Assembly: GCA_028583405.1 (NCBI GenBank)
Contig: CM053251.1
Span: 10,358,495 to 10,422,494, forward strand
Origin: Pogonophryne albipinna
Taxonomy: Eukaryota; Chordata; Actinopteri; Perciformes; Artedidraconidae
Direction: 5' to 3'
DNA: 64,000 nt
Shown: positions 47,155-57,866 of the stretch, piece by piece
Numbering within the stretch: position 1 is the first letter of the stretch
Layout of the letters: each line of letters starts with the position of its first letter
Notes under the pieces: generated by a model
The model's database searches: none
Told to the model about the DNA's origin: nothing
The model's input: the letters and a program-made list of their open reading frames with translations, nothing else
Made by a program: the position numbers and the translations under genes

Positions 47155-50100
47155 CTATATGACAATATATTTAGAAATAGTGTTAATTAACCTGAAAAAA
47201 GATAGAGAAACACTCCAACAACTGAAAATAGTATCTGTATGCACAAACATAGCCTATATAGTTACACTTAAAAATACACAAGGCTTGGATGATACATTCT
47301 TATTAAAATAATTGTGTTAGTTAGTAATTGTAGAAAAGACAGTCATCCTCCCACAGGCTCTATTTTGGGGTCTGGCTCTAACATCCAGCCTCTGTGTTAC
47401 AGTGCGTTGAGCCAGGCAGTGACAGCAGAGTGACAGAAATTACTAATTGGTCCAAGTGACGTGTCGGAGCAGCGCTACGCTCAGCGGAGAAGAGCTACAG
47501 GTAGCAGATCCTGCCAATCTCCTCCACCTGCTGGACCGATAATGGGAACCGCCATAGCACAAGTCAAATGCAGTTCAGTGAGGCGAAATAAATCTGCAGA
47601 GCTGTTGGAGATCACCTCATGAGCTCGAGATGGACACACAAGGCCAGATAGCAGGGAGGTCTAAGGTGAGGAGATTACGTGTTCAGCGTGTGATGGCAAA
47701 CAGAGGAGTAAAAGGCACCTCAGGGGTCTGGACTTCACAACTTTTCTGTTTGGAAAAAGTTAGCTTTCTTCATAAAACACAGCATCACATTCTTGATGCA
47801 CTGAGAGAGAGACACAATATATATTCTTACCCAGGTAACAAACACAAAAACATATCCACAATATCAAATAGGGGACATTTCAGTGCATTCCTTCACAGTG
47901 CAAACAAAGCCAAGGTTGGTTGAGCTATTTACAAGGCGGGTAACAACCAGAAAGAGTGGGCAACTGTCCAAGGGACGCAGACCCCAAACAGCCCCAAAAT
48001 ACCTAGATCTCTATAAGTCAATCGTTTTTTGATAATTTCATTATTGAAAATTGCACCAATAAAGTACAAAATTAAATGAGGAAGTTTGGTGGAAAACAAT
48101 AAGATGATCAAAAGATACCAAATGTGTCATTAAGAGTTTTATTTAACAAAAGAAAAGCCTCTACCGGAGGATCAAAGCGTGCATCAAAGATGTCTGTATT
48201 ACCTTGTGCTGGATGCAGTCCTCTTTTTTACACTTTAACAACGTGTAGGCAGACATAAGCCTGACGCAGCATTCCTATCTTTAAGGCCATCCTTTTCCAC
48301 TGTAAGATATTACCATATGGGGTTTCTTACACAAACACATTTATCACTGATATACAAAGCTAGACTACACAAGGACAAAGGAGTATTTTTCCAATACATA
48401 AGATCTAGATCAGAAGATCTATTTATTACTTAAACATTTTACATTTTCATATAGAGATTCATTCTTGCAAAGTCATCATCACAATGTATGGGATGATTTC
48501 AGTACACAGAGTACAGAAAGGGTTTTCGTTGATTTAAAAAAGTTGCCAAGTGCAAACATTTGTTTAACACATGAGGGCAATAATCATCAATAATCAAACA
48601 GTTGCATTTTGTGTTAATCTGATTAAATATAGTCTGATATAGATGTGAATATATATTGTTATCAAGATATGAAATGGCCTTTATCGGGATAGTACTTATA
48701 TATCTATCTGCTAATAAGTAAAAGAAGATTATGATCATTTGTATGCTGCTGTATTGCGGGTACAAACACATGAGTCCTTGAGAGTTTTGTATTCTGACAA
48801 ACATGCCTGCGTCTGCTGCTGCCTCTGAGTGGCAGCTGGAAATAAAGCCTCGCTCAAGGACAGCTCTGACTTTTCCAGCCAGTCAAGGATTTAAAAAGAA
48901 AAACAAAGCTTTACAGGCTTTCTCCTCCAACCATCACTTTTAACCGTTGACTCTGACACTCTGAAAGTATGAATCACACTGTAGAAAGAACTTTAAACGT
49001 CCTGCTAAGTTTGTATTTCTCAATGTTAGCATCAAATATCTACTTTAGAAACCAGTTCATAGTAGTATATCTGATCTTCTGGGTCAATTCAGACACAAAT
49101 TATAACTATTTATAGACGTGTGATTGATCTTGACTTAAAACATTTTTAGTTTTTTGTACATGTCCCAGATTGACTTGCATTTCTTTAGTAGCAATATCTT
49201 TTATAATATAATATAATCTTTGTTGTATTTTCTCAGGAGGCTGAATCTGAGAGGTTTTTGTCCTTGAAGCCAGCTCTGTTTTCCCCTCAATGAAAGACTC
49301 ATCTGAATTAATGTCTTCATTTAGAAAACAATACATATTAATAACTTTTTACAGGAACTGAGAATAAAATGCGAATCTTGAATCAATGTTCCCATAAAAA
49401 GACAAGACATATTTTTTTCAGCATTTTACTTCCTCCTAATTTACATTTTCTTGGACAAACCACTGAAATAGCCGACCTTCAATTTCTTCCGTGTTCTTTT
49501 TCCCACTGTATCCTCTTTATCTTCGATTCTAGCCTCCTCCACCAGACATGTTTATTTATAACAACGCCTCTTGTGCAAACAAGCTATTGGCGGGTTGAAC
49601 ATGAGTAGTTGAGAAGCAGGAGCATCAGACACAGCAAATCCTTAACATGCACAGCTTGTGGCAGCTCTTTAGATCCCACCCAACCACTGGAAGGCTTGGT
49701 AATAAAGCCCTGCCCGGCGATGGCCCCTGGGGAAGGGCCCTGTGTGACTCATCCTCCGAGGTTGAGCTCTTCCTGGTTCTTCCATTAATAACCATCCGAG
49801 TCCATCTGAACTCTGGTTTCTAATAGCTGCACTCCCTCTACTTGGCCCAGAAAAGAAGACTATCTTAAATGCTGTATAGCCCAGAGGCATGGAAATGAAT
49901 TCTGCCTTTCTTTATAGTTTTATGTAAATGTTTTAGACTAGCTACAGAACTTCTTTCTAAAGTGTCATAAGCACTTTTTCTTTCACATTAGAACCCATAT
50001 GGTCCTCAGGAAAATGTCTTGCATTTAGGGCAGACAAACGGTATGTAAAACGTGCATAAAGTATACACTGCAAACTGATGAAGTTTTTATTATGGTCCTT

Positions 50101-50269
50101 GGTCTTGGAATGACCTTCAATCAAGCCTCAAACTGACGGCACTTGTCTCAATAGCATGTTTTAAATTGAAGTTGTCTGAAGTCCTTACCACCAGCTGCTC
50201 TTGCAGTAATAAGTAGTGTACCTTTCTTACTGTCCTAATGTGCACAATGTAGTGACTGCTTTTTCGTCT
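47155..50269. other. Noncoding stretch, no recognised feature
   Basis: No mobile element ends or domain-bearing frames recognised. Frames at 47630-47923 and 49669-49890 lack support. Confidence 0.5.
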
Positions 50270-50403
50270 TTTGTTTACTTGGTTGTGTTCTCTGTATTTG
50301 ACATGTCTGTGTTATGTGTAATAATGTGTAACGTTGCTGCCTTCTCGGCCAGGTCGGCATTGTAAATGAGATCTCAATGCTTTTTTATCTGGTTAAATAA
50401 AAA
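50270..50403 (+). repeat. LINE 3' tail ('GGCCAGGTC...GGTTAAATAAA' type)
   Basis: TCTCGGCCAGGTCGGCATTG, AATGAGATCTCAATG and ATCTGGTTAAATAAA follow a very common teleost LINE 3' UTR ending. The coding part is gone. Confidence 0.65.
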
Positions 50404-53400
50404 ATTATATACAGACAACATTCAGAATGCAATGTGGTTACAACAGTGTAACAACTTTAAAAGAAAATGTGATTCAGAAAATGAAGTATGCCAAAAATAT
50501 GATTCATAAAGAACATTCTGTTCCTGAAAAACCTGCAGTGGAGCCCACTTGTTGACACGGTGAAATGTAAACAAAACCCTCATTCAAAGTGCCATGAAAT
50601 AGCGTTTTTCTTCTCTGTATTGTCTTTCCGCCAATGTAAAACCTGAGGGAGAGCAGGAAAGGATTTTCCCACATTCACCCATGATGCTCATGGAGGCTAT
50701 TTATGTTTCTGTGTGGGCACATTTGTTGATGCTTTGATGAAATATTACCAGTGTTACAGTTTTCAATCCCATCGGACCCACTAATCTCTAGGTGTTTAAT
50801 TAGACCGACTGGAGGAAGTGCACAGGAAGCTTTCAGGAGGTTTAGTATTTAAACAAAACTTGCTCAAAGATGTCAGCACTTGCTAAAGGCATGACTATCC
50901 TTTTTGAAGAAAAATCTAAAATGTTATAACACATTTTAAAACCTTTGTTCTCAGCTTGGTTTTGATCTTTTTCTTCATTGCTAGTATGTTAACCTTCAAG
51001 TAAACTTAATATATATTAAAGCTACAGTACAGATAATGCTGACCTGCTGAACTTTTTGAAAAACGTATGAAGCCGAGTAGAACAACAAGTGTTAAAACAG
51101 TTGGCAAGTCTCTCCCAGCTATTGCTTTTATATGATGCAAGGTTACAAACAAAAAGAAAGACGGTTATTTTACTGGAGGCAGTCATGAAAATGCGCATGA
51201 AATTAACAACACTTGATTTATTCTTCCTACAAAATATAAAACAAGGTATATATGTTTTTTTAATGACCTAGATTCAAGCCTTGTGAAAATATGGAAACGT
51301 GACGTTCATTAACACTTCTCTTTGGGAGCCACACCTCACATGCTACTGTATATTCATCTATAAATACAAAATATTCACACACCAACATATGATAATCTCA
51401 AAGTGTCAGCTAGTCACTCTGGTACTGGCATCCACTGAATATTAATAGAAAAACATATTTCTCACAAGACATGCTTTTCAAAAGGAGCTGCCCATGCTGA
51501 GAGGGAGGAAGATGCTCAGAAGACCAGTTTTAGTTTATTTACTCTAGCCGGCCATGATTCGGAGCATCGCGTGACAAATAGTTTCAATCAAATTAGGAAA
51601 TAAAAAAACAGATGTCAGTGACACTTTTTGATGTATTACTCTTATCGTTGTGAGTTGATTGCGATCAACAAATAACTAACTTGTTGAATTGAAGAAAGGG
51701 GAAGATTGGGTGTCACAAAATGATCATGGACTAAACAACCCAATAATACATATTTAAACATTTATATTAACAATGCTTTATATTATCCTAAAAATAAATA
51801 GTACATAATGCAGAGGTATGAACATTGAAACATTGAGTACGTGTTGTCTCACCGATCCAGGAAAACTGCAAAACCTGTAAATAAGCAGAATAAGACACTT
51901 GTAAAGCATTTGTTCCACAGGAATGTTGTGCGCTAGCTTTGTGCTAATGTAATTATTTATGACTGACACTTTGGCTAAATTCACTTAATGTTTAGTTTTC
52001 AGGCTGTTGAACGCAATAACCAGCCTTTTCAAAGTCATGCCTGAGGTGTGTATTCTACTGGCATATGTACGTAGAACAATCAGTGCTTCTTTTTAAAGTC
52101 TGAACCAGGCTGTTGTTTTTTCTCTTTGCTCTGTAGACCTTGCTTAAGTGTTTTTCTCTAATAGACGTAGTAATAAAGGTTAAACCTGGACTGGTATCCT
52201 GTATCGTTCCTGATTAAAGCTCTTTATTATGGTTCCTGTCACACTATTACCTCCAGAGTTTAGCTACTGTAGCTCAACAGGCTGTTGTTTGGGATTAACA
52301 TTTTGGATTGGATCTTATTTTTCTCTGATTACAGACAAAGTTGGATGTAGCCTGCCATCATAATAGCAAGTGATGGATGAAAAATATCAAAAATATAACG
52401 TCTGATCTTGTTTCGGGTCTCATATTTGGCAGGATCTTGTTAGGTCTTAAGGACTTAAGTGTGGCTAAGCTTTAGGAATCATCTTAAGGTCCATTATACA
52501 GTAAAAAAAAGTATACTTTTAATCAACGAGCCTAAGGAAAATCTTTACAGCAGTCAACGGACCGCTGTGGAAACCCTGTGGATTGTTTTATGTTTATTTT
52601 TGACCTTGTTGAGAGCAAAACGGTAACTGATGGTGGTTCCCAAGGCAGGAAATGTTTGGGAAATCATGACAGTCACCTTGCTCCTGTTGATGTTCTACTT
52701 TTGCTTCAGGGAAGGTATAGAAGAGATTCTTCAGCTCTCTCAGGGAAACCCAGCATGGATAGTATCTCTAGTAGCTTAGCACAAGTGCCAGAGCGAGTAC
52801 CTGATGTCCTGTGGGATCACTTAGAAAACCTTTGCAAACTATTTCAGTTCCTTCTTCCCCCTGCCTGACCTGTTGTTCGAGTGACTTATTAAACGAACAT
52901 CTTTAGATTTTCTTAAAGGATGCAACAAGTGCTTTGTAAGTGCAAAGTATACTGAGATCCCTTTAGGTTCTCTAATATTTCTGTCAATACTGACCAGGCG
53001 AGGGAGGTGACAGAGCCTCTAATTGCTATTGATCCTCCTGTGACTGCAGCCTTGTGCACATAACTTCTATAGGAATCTCTAAATTGTTCTCCATTGAGCG
53101 TTAGTGATTAAAGCGCTCTCTTGTGTGGCGCCTCAAAGGATGAACGCCGCTTTTCCTCGGAGTTCATATGCAGCTCACTTTTAACTTTTAATCAGATTTA
53201 TTAGCGTTAATTCAAAAGTCAATAAGTTACACAGGTAGTTGCCCATTACTCTCCATTATCTCACCTGGCTGATAGACAGAGGGAAATATCATGTTTGTCA
53301 CTCTAATATCATTCTCGTTACCTTCAGGGATCACAATTACGGGATTGAAGTGTCAGGAAGAATAACAGCGCAGATTCATCAAAGAGAGAGGGATGTGAAA

Positions 53401-53770
53401 ATCAGCATTACTGAGGAGCACACTGTTGGTCCCACTAATGAGTCCCGTTCTTGGCTCAAACATTAGTTTAATAGACACGTGTGTGGGTGTTCTCGGTGAA
53501 TTGACCTGCAGCGGTCGTGGTGTTTTCTCTTTGATGCGGAATAGTAAATGAGCTGCAGCAAATGAAGCTGTCTTCACAGCGGGTCGCCGGCAGAGAGCAT
53601 GTCCTGCAGAGGCCAGGGCCTTGACCTGTGTGATAAATGAAACTGTCTTCTATATTAAATCAGAGTAGGTTAGACATATTCTGTCAATAAGGTATTGCAC
53701 ATGAGTTCAATGTAGAATAAAATATAATAAAAACCAAAATATATGCATAAAAAGCTCATACATATCAACA
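50404..53770. other. Noncoding stretch, possible conserved noncoding DNA
   Basis: No gene recognised. The block at about 53000-53470 is non-repetitive and of balanced composition, and resembles vertebrate conserved noncoding DNA. The frames at 52578-52868 and 53239-53466 have no domain. Confidence 0.4.
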
Positions 53771-53771
53771 C

Positions 53772-53900
53772 TAGGCAAGGCAAGTTTATTTATATAGCAC
53801 CTTTCAACACAAGGAAATTCACAGTGCTTTACAAAAATGAAAGACATTAAGAGCTCTACAAAGATATCCCAAAAAAATGCACAATATAAGATAAACAGAA
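53772..53900. repeat. Common teleost interspersed repeat (TTTATTTATATAGCAC type)
   Basis: GGCAAGGCAAGTTTATTTAT, ATAGCACCTTTCAACAC and TTCACAGTGCTTTACAAAAA are phrases of an extremely abundant teleost repeat. Ends and class are uncertain. Confidence 0.6.
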
Positions 53901-54318
53901 TAATTTAGAAATGACCAATCTACTACATAAAAAATATAAACACGGGGTAGGATTTTAATCAAAGCAGACAGGAAGTAGAGTAACATCTATACCAGAGATT
54001 TTTAGAAATACTAACATAAACTACGCATTCTGATACACTCTGAGAAGAAAATAAATACATGTATTACTACCCGACATATTAATAATATGTGATGCCATTG
54101 TTTGTTTTTCACTTTGTTCTGACAGCTGAACGTTCTGCTCCACACAGAGAGAAGAACAAAGAGGAGATAGTCTGTGTGAATTACATTAAATTGTGGGTAA
54201 GGGTAGATAGCTCCCATTGTTCTGTGATCTGTCAATCATCAAACCGGGGGTCATATTTCATTATGTGTTCATTTTTATCTGAAGTCGTACCCATGGATGT
54301 ATAAAGAGTAGTTCTACC
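53901..54318. other. Noncoding spacer before the LTR element
   Basis: Nothing recognised apart from the target site GCAAA at 54319-54323. Confidence 0.5.
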
Positions 54319-54323
54319 GCAAA

Positions 54324-54692
54324 TGTCACGATCTGTCTGTGTTTTGTTTTGTCTTGTCTTTTTCTGTCTTTGGTTTCCTGTTTTATTCTGAAAAGTGTTC
54401 ACCCCCTGTCTTGCCTGTTGCTTTCTGTCTGTGTTCCCTCCTGTCTGATTACCCGATTGTGTTCACCTTGTGCCCCTGTGTTTTCTCTTCCCTCCTCACC
54501 TGTCTCTTGTTTCTTTGATTAGTCTTGTGTGTATTTAAGTTCTGGTTTTTCTGTCTGTCTTTGTTAGTTCCTTGTGTGTCTTGACGTTGTTCACGGGGAA
54601 GAGTTCTGTTTTGTTTCATTTAGCCTTGGAATACAGGTGTTTTTTCTGTGAAATCTGTGTTTGGGTCCTGCCTGCTTCGCTCATCCCTGACA
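54324..54692 (+). repeat. 5' LTR
   Basis: It starts TGTCACGATCTG and ends CATCCCTGACA. A pyrimidine-rich U3 is followed by GTGTATTTAAGTTCTG (TATA-like, about 54528-54543). The polyadenylation hexamer is mutated to AATACA (about 54629), whereas the 3' LTR has AATAAA. Being the upstream copy, it supplies the promoter. Confidence 0.92.
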
Positions 54693-54709
54693 GAAGGAAC
54701 TAACCAGAA
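54693..54709 (+). promoter_or_regulatory. Primer-binding region, non-canonical
   Basis: The 17 bases between the LTR and the ATG (GAAGGAACTAACCAGAA) lack the usual TGG that pairs with the tRNA CCA end. The first TGG overlaps the start codon. Priming may use another tRNA site, a tRNA fragment or self-priming. Confidence 0.4.
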
Positions 54710-57172
54710 ATGGACCCAGCAGATGATCCATTTGAGGTGGAATTACAAAATGTTACCTTTTTATTGGCTTGCTGCTATGATTGGTGGAAGGGAGCGTCCA
54801 GTGTTCTGCAGAAGGAGGCCCCTCTAGAAGAGGCGCACCGGTTGGCAACAGAGAAACCATGTTTATTGAAGTTCTTACCTGGCTGGATTATGGACTTCCT
54901 CCAGACATGTGATTCCCGTCCTGCTAGCTCCAGGCATGCTAGCCCCCTGCCTCTCAATTCCCAACCTGACACCATACGTCTCGGTGTGTTCCGTCTGGAG
55001 TCAACCCCTGCTTCTTCCCCATTTCCTGCTTCTGTCCATGAGCCGTTCTCGGGTACTCGTCTGGCTTTTGGAGGTCCACTGAGCCTCCAAAAGGCTCCTA
55101 AGAGAAGGAGTCGCAAGTCCAGGCTAGCAGCCCGAGCCCCAGAAGCCATGCTTACAGTACAGGCCCCAGCAGCCATGGTTCCAGCCCCAGTTCTGGCCCC
55201 AGCAGCCATGGTTCCGGCTCCAGAACCGGCCCACAAAGCCATGGATCCGTGCACCAGTACCGGCCCACACAGCCATGCTTCCGTGCTCCATTACCTGGCT
55301 CACACAGCCAGGGTCCAGGCTTTTGTTCCGTGCCCAACAGCCATGGTTCCGGCTCCTGAACCGGCCCCAGCAGCCATGGTTCCGGCTTCAGTACCGGCCC
55401 CAGCAGCCATGGTTCCGGCTTCAGTACCGGCCCCAGTAGCCATTGTCCCGACTCCAGTTTCGGCTCCAGTACTGGCTCTCCGGCCGACGCCAGCTTCCCG
55501 TGTCCTGTCGGCGAACCGACCATCTCAAGTCCCCTCTCGAGTCCCCTCTCGAGTTCCTTCTCGAGTCTCTTCTCGAGTCCCCTCTCGAGTCCCCCCTCGA
55601 GTCCCCTCTCGAGTCACCTCTCGAGTTCCCTCTCGAGTCCCCTTTCAAGTCATCTCTCGAGTTCCCTCTCGAGTCCCCTCTCGAGTATCCTCTCGAGTTC
55701 CCTCTCAAGTCCCCTTTCAAGTCACCTCTCGAGTCCCCTCTCAAGTCCCTACCCAATGTCCTGGTCCATTGGAGGTTCCACTGGGGGTCCTGCCAACATC
55801 ATGTCCTGTCCCGTTGGGGGTCCCGCCGACTACTCTTCTGCCGGGGGTCCTGCCAACCCTATGTCCTGTGCCGTTGGAGGTCCCGCCGACTACTCTTCTG
55901 CCGGGGGTCCTGCCAACCCTATGTCCTGTGCCGTTGGATGTTCCGCTGGGGGTCCTGCCAACTCTATGTCCTGTCCCGTTGGGGGTCCAGCCGACTACTC
56001 TTCTGCCGGGGGTCCTGCCAACCCTATGTCCTGTGCCGTTGGAGGTTCCGCTTGGGGTCCTGCCAACTCTATGTCCTGTCCCGTTGGTGGTCCCGCCGAC
56101 TACTCTTCTGCTGGGGGTCTTGCCAACCCTATGTCCTGTGCCGTTGGAGGCCCCGCCGACTACTCTTCTGCCGGGGGTCCTGCCAACCCTATGTCCTGTG
56201 CCGTTGGAGTCCCCGCCGACTACTGTTCTGCCGGGGATCCTGCCAACCCTATGTCCTTTGCCGTTGGAGGTTCCGCTGAGAGTCCTGCCAACCCCATGTC
56301 CTGTTCCGTTGGGGGTTCCGTTGGGAGTCCTGCCAACTCCGTGCTCTGACCTGTTGGGGGTCCCGCTGACACCTGTCCCACCGGGGGTCTCACCAACACC
56401 TGTTTCGTTGGGGGTCTGGCCGACACCTGCACCGCCAGATTTCCTGCCAACACCAGATCCTGTCCTGTTGGGTGTACCGCCGACACCTGCTCTGCCGGGT
56501 TTCCTGCCAACACCATATCCTGTCCTGTTGGGGGTCCCGCCGACACCTGCTCTGCCGGGTTTCCTGCCAAAACCATATCCTGTCCTGTTGGGGGTCCCGC
56601 CGACACGTGCTCCGCCGGGTTTCCTGCAAACACCATGTCCTGTCCTGTTTGGGGTCCCATCGACACCAGCCCTTGCTCCGTCGTGGGTCCCACTGACACC
56701 AGCCCATGTTCCGTCCAGGGTCCCGTCTACGCCTGACCCGCCAGGGGTTCCACCAGCTCCTGCCCGTCCTTGTGCCCGGCCCCCTGAGTTCTCCAGCCGC
56801 TGCCTTCGCCCTCGAGCCCGGCCCCCTGAGTGCCGCGGTCTTCACCCTCGAGCTCGGCCCCCTAACTTTCCCGGCCGCGGCCCTCGCCCTCGGGCCCGGC
56901 CCCCTGACTCTTCCAGCCGCTGCCTTCGCCCTCATGCCCGGCCTCCTGAGTTCGCCCGCTGTGGCCTTCGCCCCATTATGAACTCTGCCTTGCCCCCGGG
57001 CCGTCCGTCCGAGTCCCCCTTCTCGGCTTCTGCTGTTGCCCCGGGCAGTCCGCCCGAGTCCCCCTTCTCGGCTTCTGCTTTGCCCCGGGATGTCCCCCTC
57101 CACCCACCCTGTTGGACGTTTTTGACTTTGTTTTCTGTTTTTTTCTCGGGACGTCTGGGATCCGTCCCTTGA
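54710..57172 (+). CDS. 820-residue proline-rich repetitive protein of the LTR element
   Basis: The single ORF fills the interior, from an ATG 17 bases after the 5' LTR to a stop at the edge of the polypurine tract. Residues 1-75 are non-repetitive and start with an acidic DPADDPFEVE, with DWWKGASSVLQKEAPLEEAH and LLKFLPGWIMDFLQT. Residues about 140-260 repeat PAAMVPAP. About 265-350 repeat PSRVPSRV. About 350-600 repeat LPTLCPVPLEVPPTTLLPGV in 20-residue units. About 600-690 repeat LGVPPTPALPGFLP. About 700-790 repeat RARPPE(F/C). The end is not repetitive. No zinc knuckle, protease or polymerase motif. Its position is that of gag, so a structural or RNA-packaging role is possible, but that is inference. 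An intact 820-codon frame in a nonautonomous element suggests selection or youth. Confidence 0.75.
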   Translation: MDPADDPFEVELQNVTFLLACCYDWWKGASSVLQKEAPLEEAHRLATEKPCLLKFLPGWIMDFLQTCDSRPASSRHASPLPLNSQPDTIRLGVFRLESTPASSPFPASVHEPFSGTRLAFGGPLSLQKAPKRRSRKSRLAARAPEAMLTVQAPAAMVPAPVLAPAAMVPAPEPAHKAMDPCTSTGPHSHASVLHYLAHTARVQAFVPCPTAMVPAPEPAPAAMVPASVPAPAAMVPASVPAPVAIVPTPVSAPVLALRPTPASRVLSANRPSQVPSRVPSRVPSRVSSRVPSRVPPRVPSRVTSRVPSRVPFQVISRVPSRVPSRVSSRVPSQVPFQVTSRVPSQVPTQCPGPLEVPLGVLPTSCPVPLGVPPTTLLPGVLPTLCPVPLEVPPTTLLPGVLPTLCPVPLDVPLGVLPTLCPVPLGVQPTTLLPGVLPTLCPVPLEVPLGVLPTLCPVPLVVPPTTLLLGVLPTLCPVPLEAPPTTLLPGVLPTLCPVPLESPPTTVLPGILPTLCPLPLEVPLRVLPTPCPVPLGVPLGVLPTPCSDLLGVPLTPVPPGVSPTPVSLGVWPTPAPPDFLPTPDPVLLGVPPTPALPGFLPTPYPVLLGVPPTPALPGFLPKPYPVLLGVPPTRAPPGFLQTPCPVLFGVPSTPALAPSWVPLTPAHVPSRVPSTPDPPGVPPAPARPCARPPEFSSRCLRPRARPPECRGLHPRARPPNFPGRGPRPRARPPDSSSRCLRPHARPPEFARCGLRPIMNSALPPGRPSESPFSASAVAPGSPPESPFSASALPRDVPLHPPCWTFLTLFSVFFSGRLGSVP
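55523..55755 (+). repeat. Short tandem repeat, CTCGAGTYCCCTCT units
   Basis: About fifteen 15-bp units built on TCTCGAGTCCC, with TTTCAAGT variants. They encode the PSRVPSRV block. Unit length divisible by three keeps all frames open. Confidence 0.9.
55770..56345 (+). repeat. 60-bp tandem repeat in the ORF
   Basis: Units contain GCCGACTACTCTTCTGCCGG and CCTGCCAACCCTATGTCCTG. About seven full or partial copies encode the 20-residue LPTLCPVPL repeat. Confidence 0.9.
56440..56660 (+). repeat. Second 60-bp tandem repeat in the ORF
   Basis: Units with GCCGACACCTGCTCTGCCGG and CCTGCCAACACCATATCC; about four copies, related to but distinct from the preceding array. Confidence 0.88.
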
Positions 57173-57191
57173 GGGGGGGGGGGGGGGGTAA
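57172..57191 (+). promoter_or_regulatory. Polypurine tract of the LTR element
   Basis: A GA start followed by about sixteen G, then TAA, directly before the 3' LTR TG. This is the plus-strand primer site of an LTR element. The ORF stop codon TGA overlaps its beginning. Confidence 0.85.
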
Positions 57192-57550
57192 TGTCACGAT
57201 CTGTCTGTGTTTTGTTTTGTCTTTTTCTGTCTTTGGTTTCCTGTTTTATTTTGAAAAGTGTTCACCCCCTGTCTTGCCTGTTGCTTTCTGTCTGTGTTCC
57301 CTCCTGTCTGATTACCCGATTGTGTTCACCTTGTGCCCCCGTCTCCTCCCTCCTCACCTGTCTCTTGTTTCTTTGATTAGTCTTGTGTGTATTTAAGTTC
57401 TGTTTTTTCTGTCTGTCTTTGTTAGTTCCTTCTGTGTCTTGATGTTGTTCACGGGGAAGATTTCTGTTTTGTTTCATTTAGCCTTGGAATAAAGGTGTTT
57501 TTTCTGTGAAATCTGCGTTTGGGTCCTGCCTGCTTCGTTCATCCCTGACA
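57192..57550 (+). repeat. 3' LTR
   Basis: Near-identical to the 5' LTR except for a 5-bp deletion near the start, a rearranged C/T stretch and scattered substitutions. The AATAAA signal is intact (about 57488), which would serve for 3' end formation. Confidence 0.92.
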
Positions 57551-57555
57551 GCAAA

Positions 57556-57759
57556 GTTATTCTCCTTGGGGACTTCCGGCAACTATCTTGATTCTGATTG
57601 GCCAGAAGACTCGAAAAAACATCAGCAAAGATGTTTTATTGAGAAGATGATCACTACGTGACAGAAGTTTTCAAAACCGTTTATGGTCTCCGGTACTTCC
57701 AGTCCAACACCTACTGCATGCACAGCGTTCGAAAATCGGGCCTTCAAAATAAAAGTTTT
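57556..57759. other. Short noncoding spacer
   Basis: Nothing recognised. It may belong to the degraded hAT that ends at 57851. Confidence 0.4.
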
Positions 57760-57851
57760 TTTTATTTTTTTAAACTTTTATTTTTCTTCACTCACACATC
57801 TGCGACCCACTCAAAACGTTTGGGTTGCGACCCACCAGTTGAGAACCACTG
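57760..57851. mobile_element. hAT (Charlie-like) right end
   Basis: GGGTTGCGACCCACCAGTTG then AGAACCACTG is the classic complement of CAGTGGTTCTCAACTGGTGG. The matching left end was not found, so this is a truncated copy. Confidence 0.75.
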
Positions 57852-57866
57852 ATCTAGACGGACTGT

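Larger units (their letters stand above)
54324..57550 (+). mobile_element. Complete nonautonomous LTR retroelement
   Basis: Two LTRs (54324-54692 and 57192-57550) with TGTCACGA...CCCTGACA ends enclose a single long ORF. The 5-bp direct repeat GCAAA (54319-54323 and 57551-57555) marks the integration, typical of Ty3/gypsy-type integrases. A G-rich polypurine tract directly precedes the 3' LTR. The interior holds no gag, protease, RT or integrase motif, so the element must borrow them. By eye the LTRs differ at roughly ten substitutions and two short indels, which suggests a fairly recent insertion. Confidence 0.92.

Noticed and set aside
52578..52868. 96-codon frame as a host exon
   Set aside because: No recognisable domain, no flanking splice logic and average composition.
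55770..56660. CRISPR-like array of 60-bp repeats
   Set aside because: The repeats are contiguous tandem units without spacers and lie inside an LTR-element ORF of an animal genome.
56390..57103. 237-codon antisense frame in the LTR element
   Set aside because: It is explained by multiple-of-three repeat units; no domain.
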